Positions 1 through 6,723 of a DNA stretch of 32,095 nt are shown piece by piece. Position 1 is the stretch's first letter; each line of letters begins with the position of its first letter. This DNA is from Actinomycetes bacterium (lineage in GTDB: Bacteria; Actinomycetota; Acidimicrobiia; Acidimicrobiales; RAAP-2): positions 1 through 32,095 of the forward strand of contig JAJYSU010000025.1 of NCBI GenBank assembly GCA_021793395.1, given 5' to 3'. Both the position numbers and the translations under genes were made by a program. Below the pieces are notes generated by a model, which saw only the letters and a list, made by a program, of their open reading frames with translations, was not told the origin of the DNA and did no database searches.

Positions 1-1
1 C

Positions 2-406
2 GACCTCGCGTCGCTGCGGCGTGACATCCGACTGATGATCGAGGGACCAGACCTGACGGTCGAGGAGGCCGCCAGTGGCCGCGAAGTGCTCGCCCGGGTG
101 GGCGAGGGCGGCGTGGACCTGGTCGTAACCGACTTCCAGGTCGGTGCCATGGGGGGAATGGCCATCTGCCTGGACCTGCGCCACGAGGAGTCCTACGGCG
201 CCCTCGAGCCGGTCCCCGTGCTGATGCTGCTCGACCGACGCCCCGACGTCTTCCTCGCCCGGCGCAGCGGGGCCGAGGGTTTCCTCGTCAAGCCACTGGA
301 CCCCCTGCGCACGCGAGCGGCCGTCCGTGCGCTGCTGGCCGGCGAGGACTACGAGGACGAGTCGCTGCGACCAATCACCGTGCGGGCCGGCGTCGGGACT
401 CGATGA
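2..406 (+). CDS. Orphan receiver-domain (CheY-like) protein, 5' end cut by window
   Basis: The reading frame is open from base 2, so the start lies outside the window; the first internal ATG (position 35) falls inside the first helix of the fold and is not the real start. The protein is a single response-regulator receiver domain. The likely phospho-acceptor Asp lies in the strand VVTDF (codon at 131-133), and the conserved Lys is in FLVKP, followed by a proline. The Thr/Ser that normally follows strand 4 is Leu here (LMLLD), and the loop to the Lys is about two residues shorter than in CheY, so phosphorylation-driven switching may be altered. There is no output domain before the stop. The stop codon overlaps the ATG of the CBS/CorC gene by 4 bp (ATGA), so the two are translationally coupled. 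Family is clear; partner kinase and function are unknown. Confidence 0.85.
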   Translation, partial: DLASLRRDIRLMIEGPDLTVEEAASGREVLARVGEGGVDLVVTDFQVGAMGGMAICLDLRHEESYGALEPVPVLMLLDRRPDVFLARRSGAEGFLVKPLDPLRTRAAVRALLAGEDYEDESLRPITVRAGVGTR

Positions 407-1248
407 CCGACTCGCAGCCTCCCCCGCCGGGCCGCGCGCGGTTCCGCGGGTTCCTGGGGAGGCGTAGCGCGGCCCCGCCGACGTCGCCCGAGGCCGAGGC
501 CATTCACGCCCGCGTCGATCAACTGAGCAAGCTCGAACTACGCGACGTCATGACCCCGCGCGTCGACGTCGCCTACCTGGTCACGCCGGTCACCCCTGAG
601 GCGATCGCCGACGCGGTGCGTGACACCGGCCACTCGTGCTTCCCGGTCGTCCAGGGGGACCTGGACGACGTCGAGGGCGTGCTCTACGTCAACGACCTCT
701 TTCGCAGCACGACGGTCAAACGGGCGATCGGCGTGTCACTGCCCACCACCGGCGAGATCGCCCGAAAGATCCGCCGCCCCCTGCTGCTGCCCGAGACCCT
801 GGACCTGCTGGAGAGCCTGAGTGAGATGCGCGCCCGGCGCCGCACCTTCGCCGTGGTGATCGACGAGCACGGCGGTGTGGCCGGCGTGATCTCCATTCGC
901 GACATCCTCGAGCAGTTGGTGGGCGACCTCGCCGACGAGTTCGACGAGGACGACGACCAGGCGATCGAGCGGATCCGCGACGATCGGTGGCTCGTCGACG
1001 GTCAGACCCACGTCGATCGCGTAGAGGAGGAGCTGGGGCTGCACATCCCCGAGGGAGAGTACGTGACCCTCGCCGGCTTCGTCCTGGATCTGGCTGGCGA
1101 GATCCCCGCCCCCGGCGCCACCTACACCTACGGGGACTGGACCCTTCGCGTCCAGTCGGTCGAGCGCCGGCGCATCAGCGAGATCGTGGTGGAGCACCAC
1201 CCGTCCCCGAGTGTCGACGCGACCCACGAGCCCTCGGGCGTTGGATGA
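403..1248 (+). CDS. CBS-pair / CorC-HlyC domain protein
   Basis: The 281-residue protein begins with a short Pro/Arg-rich stretch and then the family motif LRDVMTPRVDV (residues 46-56), which opens the first CBS domain (about 46-105). A second CBS domain (about 120-178) contains VVIDEHGGVAGVISIRDIL, and the C-terminal CorC_HlyC domain (about 190-268) carries YVTLAGFVLDLAGEIP. There is no DUF21 transmembrane domain, so this is the short soluble CorC/YbeX type rather than the membrane-anchored hemolysin type. CBS pairs of this family bind adenine nucleotides, and family members have been linked to Mg2+/Co2+ efflux and ribosome or membrane maintenance; the role here is not shown. The start ATG overlaps the receiver gene's stop, which implies co-expression. 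Confidence 0.9.
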   Translation: MTDSQPPPPGRARFRGFLGRRSAAPPTSPEAEAIHARVDQLSKLELRDVMTPRVDVAYLVTPVTPEAIADAVRDTGHSCFPVVQGDLDDVEGVLYVNDLFRSTTVKRAIGVSLPTTGEIARKIRRPLLLPETLDLLESLSEMRARRRTFAVVIDEHGGVAGVISIRDILEQLVGDLADEFDEDDDQAIERIRDDRWLVDGQTHVDRVEEELGLHIPEGEYVTLAGFVLDLAGEIPAPGATYTYGDWTLRVQSVERRRISEIVVEHHPSPSVDATHEPSGVG

Positions 1249-1270
1249 CCCCGCCGGTCGCGACTAGGAT
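1241..1270 (+). promoter_or_regulatory. Possible tRNA promoter
   Basis: A TTGGAT hexamer (1241-1246) and TAGGAT (1265-1270) are separated by 18 bp and lie 26 bp before tRNA-Pro. They match the bacterial -35/-10 consensus at four positions each. This would start transcription of the two tRNA genes independently of corC. Pattern match only. Confidence 0.35.
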
Positions 1271-1295
1271 TGACGGGTTGCGAGAATCTTCGCTG

Positions 1296-1373
1296 CGGGC
1301 TGTAGCGCAGTTTGGTTAGCGCGCTGCGTTCGGGACGCAGAGGTCCCCGGTTCAAATCCGGGCAGCCCGACCA
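1296..1373 (+). tRNA. tRNA-Pro (anticodon CGG)
   Basis: A full cloverleaf can be folded. The acceptor stem CGGGCTG (1296-1302) pairs with CAGCCCG (1363-1369), the D stem is GCGC/GCGC, the anticodon stem CTGCG/CGCAG encloses loop TTCGGGA with anticodon CGG at 1331-1333, and the T arm is CCCGG-TTCAAAT-CCGGG. The discriminator is A1370 and the CCA end is encoded (1371-1373). It reads CCG codons, which are common in high-GC genomes. Confidence 0.97.
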
Positions 1374-1402
1374 CCAAGACGGGAGAAGCGGTCGCGGTGC
1401 GG

Positions 1403-1475
1403 GCCCCCATCGTCTAGCGGCCTAGGACACCACCCTTTCAAGGTGGCGGCACGGGTTCGAATCCCGTTGGGGGTG
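1403..1475 (+). tRNA. tRNA-Glu (anticodon TTC)
   Basis: The acceptor stem GCCCCCA (1403-1409) pairs with TGGGGGT (1468-1474) with a G:U first pair. The anticodon stem CCACC/GGTGG encloses CTTTCAA, giving anticodon TTC at 1437-1439. The T arm is ACGGG-TTCGAAT-CCCGT and the discriminator is G1475. Unlike the neighbouring tRNA-Pro, CCA is not encoded (CGA follows), so it must be added by the CCA enzyme. Only 29 bp separate it from tRNA-Pro, so the two are probably co-transcribed. Confidence 0.97.
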
Positions 1476-1557
1476 CGAGTGATTTTTCCTGGTCGGCGTC
1501 GGCGCAGACCTGCGTGCCCTCGATGTTCAGCTCGACGGCCACAACGTCTTCCCTGAC

Positions 1558-1584
1558 GTGTGGCCGTCACGGCCACGCTTCTTG
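1558..1584 (+). terminator. Probable terminator after the tRNA pair
   Basis: GTGGCCG (1560-1566) and CGGCCAC (1570-1576) form a 7-bp stem with a 3-nt loop, extendable by two pairs to 1558 and 1578. It is followed by the T-rich TTCTTGT. It is the first stable hairpin with a T-rich tail downstream of tRNA-Glu. Confidence 0.5.
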
Positions 1585-2022
1585 TCGTCCGGGGATTCAC
1601 CCCACCGAGCCGTCACACCGTCCGGCCCGTGTGACCAGAGGACCACGTGCCTCAACGTTCACCAGTCGATCACGGCCCTCACCGAAAGATTCAGCGATCT
1701 CTAGGAGTCCGAGAAGGTCCGTCACGACGATCCAAAGTCGGTGGGAGGGGAGAAGGGATGTCGAGCGGGCGACGCTGACCCTCGTCAACGGGTTCGGCGA
1801 TGAGTACGTTCGCGCGGAAATGGTCGTGATCACGTCTTCGATGGTCGACGCCGCGTACGACGTTCACGACGTGGCGGTGGTGAAGCCGGTGTGACGTCGA
1901 GCGGATCTCTACGACGCCCGCGGTGAGTCACGTCACCACAGTCCGACTCCGGGTCCCCGCACCGCTGCACTAGCTCTGATCAGCGACCGAGCCACCACTG
2001 CCACACTTCTCACGACGCCCCC

Positions 2023-2044
2023 GCTCTCCTCCCTCGAGGAGAGC
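2023..2044. terminator. Perfect 9-bp hairpin upstream of the tlpA promoter
   Basis: GCTCTCCTC (2023-2031) and GAGGAGAGC (2036-2044) are exact reverse complements with a 4-nt loop. There is no T-run on either side. It could end transcripts coming from upstream and insulate the downstream promoter, or be an operator; position favours insulation. Confidence 0.4.
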
Positions 2045-2068
2045 CACCACCGGGCTCGAGTGGCGTAC

Positions 2069-2088
2069 TATACCCAGGGGGGTATAAC
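2069..2088 (+). promoter_or_regulatory. CsoR/CstR-like operator overlapping a -10 box
   Basis: TATACCC (2069-2075) and GGGTATA (2080-2086) form a 7-bp inverted repeat with a 4-bp G-rich centre. A/T-rich ends around C and G tracts are typical of operators of the CsoR/RcnR/CstR family (copper, nickel or persulfide sensors). The right arm merges with TATAAC (2083-2088), a five-of-six match to the -10 consensus, placed suitably for a start near 2095 and the tlpA start at 2112. A bound repressor would block the promoter. No csoR-like gene is in the window, so the regulator would be encoded elsewhere. Confidence 0.6.
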
Positions 2089-2111
2089 CCCGAGTTGAAC
2101 CAGGAGAAGCC

Positions 2112-2795
2112 GTGTCATCTCACAACCGTCCCGTGAAGCGTCCCGTCACTCCCACCCCGCGGCCGGACGTCACGCGCCCGAACAACTCCCGATCCGGCAC
2201 GTCGTCCGGCGCGGGTCGCCGCCGTCCGCCCACCCGCGCCCAACGCCGGCACCGCAACCGCGTTCTGTGGCGCAGCGCTCTGGCGGTCGTCGCGCTGCTG
2301 GTGGCCCTCGTCGTGGCGATCCAAGTACGCTCGTCATCCGCGGGCTACAACGTGACCGCCACCGCGTGGAAACTCCCGCGCCAGGGTGGAGGAACTCCCG
2401 TCTCACTGGCCTCTCTGCGGGGGCGCCCGGTCGTCGTGAACTTCTTCGCCTCGTGGTGCAAGTACTGCGCCGCTGAACTGCCGGTCTTCGCCAGCGACGC
2501 GACCAGCCTGCGCGGGCGCGTCGACGTCGTCGAAGTGAACACTCTCGAGACCGGCAACGGGACCTCCTTCGCGCAGAGCTTCGGCCTGGCCCACGCCACC
2601 ACCGCCGTCCTCTCGGACGTAGGCGGCTCCCAGGGCAGCGGGCTCTACCAGTCCCTCGGCGGTACCGGCAGCCTGCCGATGACCGCCTTCTACAACGCAC
2701 AAGGACAAGTGCTGGGCACGCACACCGGGGCCTACGACGCCGGCACGCTCGCGAGCGCCCTGAAGAGCTACTACGGTGTCACGGTCCCCGGCTGA
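2112..2795 (+). CDS. Membrane-anchored TlpA/ResA-like thiol-disulfide oxidoreductase
   Basis: The 227-residue protein has a basic, Pro-rich cytoplasmic tail (1-50), one transmembrane helix (about 53-71) and an exported thioredoxin fold. The redox motif is WCKYC (Cys116, Cys119), inside VVVNFFASWCKYCAAELP, and the cis-proline is Pro189 in SLPM. TlpA/ResA proteins reduce or isomerise disulfides outside the membrane, classically for cytochrome c maturation, but also for other exported thiol proteins. The start is GTG at 2112, with AGGAG at 2102-2106 five bases upstream. ccdA follows two bases after the stop, so electrons probably come from CcdA. No cytochrome c biogenesis genes (resB, resC) are nearby, so the substrate is open. 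Control by the operator at 2069-2086 is inferred. Confidence 0.9.
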   Translation: MSSHNRPVKRPVTPTPRPDVTRPNNSRSGTSSGAGRRRPPTRAQRRHRNRVLWRSALAVVALLVALVVAIQVRSSSAGYNVTATAWKLPRQGGGTPVSLASLRGRPVVVNFFASWCKYCAAELPVFASDATSLRGRVDVVEVNTLETGNGTSFAQSFGLAHATTAVLSDVGGSQGSGLYQSLGGTGSLPMTAFYNAQGQVLGTHTGAYDAGTLASALKSYYGVTVPG

Positions 2796-2797
2796 TC

Positions 2798-3517
2798 GTG
2801 GGCGGTGTCGGACTCTTCGCGGCCTTCTTCGCCGGCGTCGCCTCGTTCGCCTCACCCTGCGTGCTGCCGCTCGTGCCGGCCTACCTCTCGATCATCGGGG
2901 GCTTTGACGTAACCAGCGCCGCCGAGCGTCGCGGGAGAGTGGGCCGGCTCACGCGCGACACCCTCCTCTTCAGCGCGGGCTTCGCCGTCGTCTTCGTCCT
3001 GCTCGGTCTCTCGGCGAGCGCCCTCGGGCAATCAGTCATCCACCACCAGGCGACCCTCACTCGCGTCTCGGGCGTGGTCATCGTGGTCATGGCCCTCTTC
3101 CTCTGGCTCTCGACCACGTTGCCTACTCCGGGATTGCTGCGCGAGTTCCGCTCCCACCCCGTCCTCGATCGACTCGGCCCCTTCGCGGCGCCACTCGCCG
3201 GGGCGGCCTTCGCCTTCGGCTGGACCCCGTGCGTGGGGCCCATTCTCGCGTCCGTCCTCGCCGTCTCCTCCGAGCAGGGCCACGTGGGCTCCGGAGTCAT
3301 CCTGCTGAGCGTCTACAGCACCGGGCTCGCCGTGCCCTTCCTCGCGGTCGCGGTCGCCTTCGACCGCTTCCGGCGCCCCCTGCGCTGGATGCAACGTCAC
3401 GGCCGCGCGGTCACCTACGTGAGTGCCGCCGTCCTGTTCGTCCTCGGCTTCCTCTTGATCCTCGATCGAATGGCGATGGTCGTCACCTGGTTTCAAGAGA
3501 TCGGCCACCACCTGTAG
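2798..3517 (+). CDS. ccdA: CcdA-type transmembrane thiol reductant carrier
   Basis: The 239-residue protein has about six transmembrane helices and both CcdA/DsbD-beta signatures: FASPCVLPLVPAYLSIIGG near the N terminus (Cys21) and FGWTPCVGPILASVL in the fourth helix (Cys145). These two cysteines form the disulfide that is reduced by cytoplasmic thioredoxin and passed to an exported partner. Length matches the short CcdA type, which lacks the DsbD alpha and gamma domains. The GTG start lies 2 bp after the tlpA stop, so the pair forms a two-gene operon and TlpA is the obvious acceptor. The 226 bp after it contain no gene I can support. Confidence 0.95.
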   Translation: MGGVGLFAAFFAGVASFASPCVLPLVPAYLSIIGGFDVTSAAERRGRVGRLTRDTLLFSAGFAVVFVLLGLSASALGQSVIHHQATLTRVSGVVIVVMALFLWLSTTLPTPGLLREFRSHPVLDRLGPFAAPLAGAAFAFGWTPCVGPILASVLAVSSEQGHVGSGVILLSVYSTGLAVPFLAVAVAFDRFRRPLRWMQRHGRAVTYVSAAVLFVLGFLLILDRMAMVVTWFQEIGHHL

Positions 3518-3743
3518 TGCGCGCACGCCGCGATAGTGACGTACCCCTGGTCCGCGTGGAGGTGACTCCCCGCGAGACGGGAGACGAGGACCTTCTCTCA
3601 AGGCACGGGCGTCCCCGTCGAGCACGAGCCCGATCCCACTCGACCAGACCCGGCCCACGACCCCGAGCAGTGCTCACGAACCCGACGTTCAGTGGCCTCG
3701 TCGCGACGTCGCACGACACCGGGACCGGGAGCGAACAACGAGG

Positions 3744-4193
3744 CTAGAGAAGGCGGGCGGGATTGAACGTGATCTCGCCCAGCACGATTCGACTCTGAAC
3801 GTCCCTCGCCCCGATCTGGCGCAGAATATCGAGCACCGACTGCAGCTCGTCGGTGCTGGCACTGACGATGCGTAACTGGTAGTCGAACTCCCCCGTCGTA
3901 TGCAGCGCGCTCAGTACCTGAACCACGGCCCCGAGATCACGCTCGAAGTCGCGGCGGTCCACCGACTCCTTCAACTTGACGTCCGTCAACGAGTGCAACG
4001 TTCGCCCGAGTGTCTCCAGGTTCAACGCGGCGTGGTACCCCGCGATCACACCGGTCGCGCGCAGGCGTCGCACCCGATCGGCCGTGCTATTGGAGCTGAG
4101 ATTCACCTCGCTCGCCAATTGCTGGTAACTCAGACGCGCGTCGTCAATCAGCGCCGCGAGCAGTGTTCGATCGATCTCGTCTACTACGGCCAC
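3744..4193 (-). CDS. Lrp/AsnC-family transcriptional regulator
   Basis: The 149-residue protein has the standard two-part layout. An N-terminal helix-turn-helix starts at VDEIDRTLLAALIDDARLSY and contains QLASEVNLSSNSTADRVRRL; a C-terminal RAM/ligand-binding domain follows (about 65-145) with the GEFDYQLRIV strand. Such proteins form octameric assemblies and sense amino acids or related metabolites. The start is GTG (4191-4193), with AAGGAG five bases upstream on the minus strand. It is transcribed away from the membrane protein at 4317 across an unusually A/T-rich gap, the usual arrangement for an Lrp regulator and a transporter it controls. The effector cannot be told from sequence. Confidence 0.93.
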   Translation of the reverse strand: MAVVDEIDRTLLAALIDDARLSYQQLASEVNLSSNSTADRVRRLRATGVIAGYHAALNLETLGRTLHSLTDVKLKESVDRRDFERDLGAVVQVLSALHTTGEFDYQLRIVSASTDELQSVLDILRQIGARDVQSRIVLGEITFNPARLL

Positions 4194-4316
4194 CCTCGCT
4201 CCTTACCTCCATAATCGAACTATTTATGTACTCTAACCTACTTTTAATCGGTAGTCTAGCGATCACTGACAATTAATCCGAGTCAATTGAACCAATAGAC
4301 CGAATATTCTGGATTC
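4194..4316. promoter_or_regulatory. A/T-rich divergent promoter between lrp-like gene and membrane protein
   Basis: This 123-bp gap is much richer in A/T than the surrounding sequence. GAATATTC (4302-4309) is a perfect palindrome with an A/T core, like the centre of Lrp sites. It overlaps TATTCT (4305-4310), which fits TAnnnT and lies exactly 6 bases before the ATG at 4317; no ribosome binding site precedes that ATG, so the message is probably leaderless. An Lrp protein bound at the palindrome would cover this -10 box. Confidence 0.5.
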
Positions 4317-5144
4317 ATGCTTCTCGTCTTGCGCCTGGTCAGTGCCCCCCTCGTCATTCTCCTCGCCACGATGGCCCAGCGCCGCTTCGGTCACGCGGTG
4401 AGCGGTCTCATCGTGGGGCTGCCGCTCACGAGCCTGCCCTTGTTGTGGCTGGTCGCCCTCGGCCACGGGACCCCCTTCGCGGGATCGATGTCGACGGCAC
4501 TGCTCACGGCGTCCTGCGCGCAGATGGCTCTCATTTGGAGTTACGCGCGACTCGCGCGTCACTACTCGCCCGTGGTCGCGGCGGCGGGGTCCGTCACTGT
4601 CTTCACCGTCCTCGCCCTTCTCACCGACGCGCTGCACCCCTCGGCTCCCCTCGCCGCGTTCCTCGGCGTCGCGAGCTGCGTGCTGGCGCTGCGCGCGTGG
4701 CCCGAGTTCGACGCCGCTCCGGTGGTCGACGGCCGCTACCGCGTGGGACTACGCGTCACTCTGGTCACCCTCTTCACCGTGATCGTCGTCTCGTTCGCGG
4801 GCTGGATGGGCCCCCAACTCGCCGGACTCGTCGCGGCGCTGCCGGCCCTTAGTCTGGTCATGGCTATCGTCACCCACCGCGAACTCGGGGGCGGCGCCAC
4901 CTCGCATTTCCTGCACAGCGTGACCCGTGGATCGGTGGCCTACGTCGTCTCGATGCTGGCGATGACCGAGTTGCTACGGGCCGGTCAGTTGGCCCTGGCC
5001 GTCGTCGTCACTCTCCTCGTGGCCCTCGCCGTGCAGGCGGTGCTTCACCTGAGTGACCGAGTAACGGGGCCTCTCGCGCGCCGTCTCGCCAGCCGTGTCG
5101 AGGCCCGTCTCGCCGACGAGCTCGACAACGTCGGATCCCACTAA
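4317..5144 (+). CDS. Unnamed integral membrane protein with internal duplication
   Basis: The 275-residue protein is almost entirely hydrophobic, with roughly eight transmembrane segments and a polar C-terminal tail (about 250-275). Two halves repeat the pattern G-x2-[SA]-GL[IV]-x2-LP: RFGHAVSGLIVGLPLTS (24-40) and MGPQLAGLVAALPALS (164-179), 140 residues apart, each followed by a polar loop with small residues. Such inverted or direct repeats are typical of transporters. I do not recognise a characterised family and assign no substrate; an exporter of an amino acid or related molecule would fit its place opposite an Lrp regulator, but that is inference. Probably leaderless from ATG 4317. Its TAA overlaps the stop of the convergent yihY-like gene. 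Confidence 0.75.
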   Translation: MLLVLRLVSAPLVILLATMAQRRFGHAVSGLIVGLPLTSLPLLWLVALGHGTPFAGSMSTALLTASCAQMALIWSYARLARHYSPVVAAAGSVTVFTVLALLTDALHPSAPLAAFLGVASCVLALRAWPEFDAAPVVDGRYRVGLRVTLVTLFTVIVVSFAGWMGPQLAGLVAALPALSLVMAIVTHRELGGGATSHFLHSVTRGSVAYVVSMLAMTELLRAGQLALAVVVTLLVALAVQAVLHLSDRVTGPLARRLASRVEARLADELDNVGSH

Positions 5145-6100
5145 CTTGACGCGACAACGCCGCGACGCTCGATCGCGGCGTCGATCTCTCCCCCCAAGAG
5201 GATGGCCAGACCCGTCAGGTAGAGCCAGAAGATCAGGATGGCGACGCCCGCGAACACGCCGTAGGTGCGCCCGTAGGAGCCCACCGTGGAGGTGTACAGC
5301 GAGAAGCCGAGCGACACGATCGCCCACAGCACGGTGGCCACGACCGTACCCGTACTGGTCCAGCGCCATCGCACGCGCGCCCGATGGGGAGCGAGGGAGT
5401 AGACCAGCGACAAGAGCACGTTGATCAGCGCCAAGGCGATCACCCAGCGCAACACCGTCCAGCCCGCGGCGAAGGCGGCGCCTCCGAGAGGCATCGCGCG
5501 ACGCACGTACGACCCCAGAGCCGGGCCGGCAATCACGAGAGTCGACGCGGCGCCTCCCAACACGGTCGCCGCCACGAGGAGGGGCAGCGCCACTACTCGC
5601 TTCTGAAGAAACGAGCGGTCGGCCGGCAGTCCGAAGGCCATGTCGAGCCCCTCTTCGAGCATCACCATTCCCGACGTCGCGCTCCACAACGCCACCGCGC
5701 ACGCCACCACCGTCGTCCACAGATCCGCCGTCGGATGACGACTCGCGTGAGTGAGCGCCGTGGTCAGCACCCCGGCGGCTCCCGTGGGAAGCGACGCCGA
5801 GACTCCCGCGACCAGTCGTACGACGACGTGGCGCGGTATCGCGACCAGACTCGCCAGCCCGAGGAGAGCGATGACAATGGGGAAGATCGCGAGGAACCAC
5901 CGGTAGGCGAACGCCCCCGCGGCGACGCTCACGCGATTCGTGCCGAGTCGGGCGGCCGCCTCGCGCGTCAGCGACCACCACTGACCCATCCGCTCACCGC
6001 GCTCGCGAACCCGCGGCGCGAGGTCGCTCAACGCGCCCCGCCTCGCCGCCGCGGCGTGGGGCACCCGACGGCTCGTGCGACATCGACGATCATGCTCCAT
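5141..6100 (-). CDS. YihY/BrkB-family membrane protein
   Basis: The 319-residue protein has a basic N-terminal segment and about six transmembrane helices. The family hallmarks are visible: FAYRWFLAIFPIVIALLGL at the first membrane segment, a central region resembling SGMVMLEEGLDMAFG, and the C-terminal motif YLTGLAILLGGEIDAAIE. YihY/BrkB proteins are widespread, once misnamed ribonuclease BN; their biochemical role is unknown. The ATG at 6100 gives the full reading frame but has a poor ribosome binding site; ATG at 5989 (MGQWWSL) is a plausible alternative that removes 37 mostly charged residues. It converges on the gene at 4317-5144 with overlapping stop codons (5141-5144). Confidence 0.88.
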   Translation of the reverse strand: MEHDRRCRTSRRVPHAAAARRGALSDLAPRVRERGERMGQWWSLTREAAARLGTNRVSVAAGAFAYRWFLAIFPIVIALLGLASLVAIPRHVVVRLVAGVSASLPTGAAGVLTTALTHASRHPTADLWTTVVACAVALWSATSGMVMLEEGLDMAFGLPADRSFLQKRVVALPLLVAATVLGGAASTLVIAGPALGSYVRRAMPLGGAAFAAGWTVLRWVIALALINVLLSLVYSLAPHRARVRWRWTSTGTVVATVLWAIVSLGFSLYTSTVGSYGRTYGVFAGVAILIFWLYLTGLAILLGGEIDAAIERRGVVASS

Positions 6101-6113
6101 CTAATCACCGGGC

Positions 6114-6152
6114 TCTCGTCACCAGGTCTCGTCACCAGGTCTCGGTCTCGCC
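6114..6152. repeat. 13-bp tandem direct repeat, two full copies plus partial
   Basis: TCTCGTCACCAGG occurs at 6114-6126 and again at 6127-6139, followed by TCTCGG and TCTCGC (6140-6151). It lies in the 145-bp gap between the divergent yihY-like and thioesterase genes, close to the yihY-like start. It could be a pair of direct-repeat binding sites or simple slippage. Confidence 0.75.
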
Positions 6153-6245
6153 AACGACGTCACCGCCGGTCCCACGGACAGGCCCGCGTCGTCCTACGCC
6201 GCCTCCTCACGGGCGTCACTACGATGAGGTCGTCGAGGGAGACGC

Positions 6246-6707
6246 GTGACGGCATTTCAGGACTACTACCCCGAGCACCTCGCGCACTGTTACGGGTGCG
6301 GACGGCTCAACGAGCACGGCTACCACATCCGCACCACGTGGGACGGCGAGGACAGCCTGACGCGCTTCACTCCCCAGCCCTTTCACACCGCGATCCCGGG
6401 GTTCGTCTACGGCGGTCTGCTGGCGTCGGTCGTGGACTGTCACAGCACCGGCACCGCGGCGGCCGCCATGTACCGCCTCGAGGGTCGAGCGATGGACAGC
6501 GCGCCCGCCTTTCGCTTCGTAACCGGCTCCCTGCTCGTGAGCTACCTCAAGCCGACGCCGCTGGGTCCGGCGTTGGTGGTGCGCGGCCACGTCCGCGAGA
6601 TCGCCGGGCGCAAGGTCATCGTTGACTCCACCGTCGAGGTCGAGGGCGTGCTCACCGCGCGCGGCGAAGTGGTCGCGGTGCAAATGCCCGACACCTTCGG
6701 CGCGTAG
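6246..6707 (+). CDS. PaaI-type hotdog-fold acyl-CoA thioesterase
   Basis: The 153-residue protein has the size and motifs of single hotdog-domain thioesterases. An N-terminal HCYGCGRLNEHGYHI segment is followed by the helix motif PGFVYGGLLASVVDCHSTGT, where the GG and Asp (V-D-C-H) match the catalytic helix of the PaaI group. The C-terminal strands include VVRGHVREIAGRKVIVDSTV and GEVVAVQMP, typical of the family. It would hydrolyse acyl-CoA esters in the cytoplasm; the acyl group is unknown. The GTG start at 6246 has GAGGGA (6235-6240) five bases upstream, and TACGAT (6220-6225) is a suitable -10 box. It stands alone, ending 16 bp before the convergent carboxypeptidase gene. Confidence 0.88.
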   Translation: MTAFQDYYPEHLAHCYGCGRLNEHGYHIRTTWDGEDSLTRFTPQPFHTAIPGFVYGGLLASVVDCHSTGTAAAAMYRLEGRAMDSAPAFRFVTGSLLVSYLKPTPLGPALVVRGHVREIAGRKVIVDSTVEVEGVLTARGEVVAVQMPDTFGA

Positions 6708-6723
6708 CCACACCCACTCGCAC

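Larger units (their letters stand above)
1476..2068. other. About 590 bp without a convincing gene
   Basis: No frame here has a recognisable protein domain or a start with a ribosome binding site. Two frames look partly protein-like but do not join into one gene: one runs from about 1497 to a TAG at 1702-1704, and another ends at 1894 with a sensible C-terminal stretch of about 45 codons (from about 1759). This could be an eroded gene, but I recognise no family. The stretch also holds the hairpin at 1558-1578 and a second hairpin at 2023-2044. Confidence 0.4.

Noticed and set aside
1296..1475. tRNA gene as attachment site of a mobile element
   Set aside because: No repeated tRNA 3' end, integrase or mobility gene is visible in the window.
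1514..1894. 126-codon frame after the tRNA genes
   Set aside because: Ser/Arg/Pro-rich start with no ribosome binding site or domain; at most its last third might be a gene remnant.
4974..5981. 335-codon minus-strand frame
   Set aside because: It lies out of frame inside the yihY-like gene and is Arg/Gly-rich with no domain.
5384..6625. 413-codon plus-strand frame
   Set aside because: It is an Arg/His-rich frame on the opposite strand of the yihY-like gene with no domain; typical of high-GC shadow frames.
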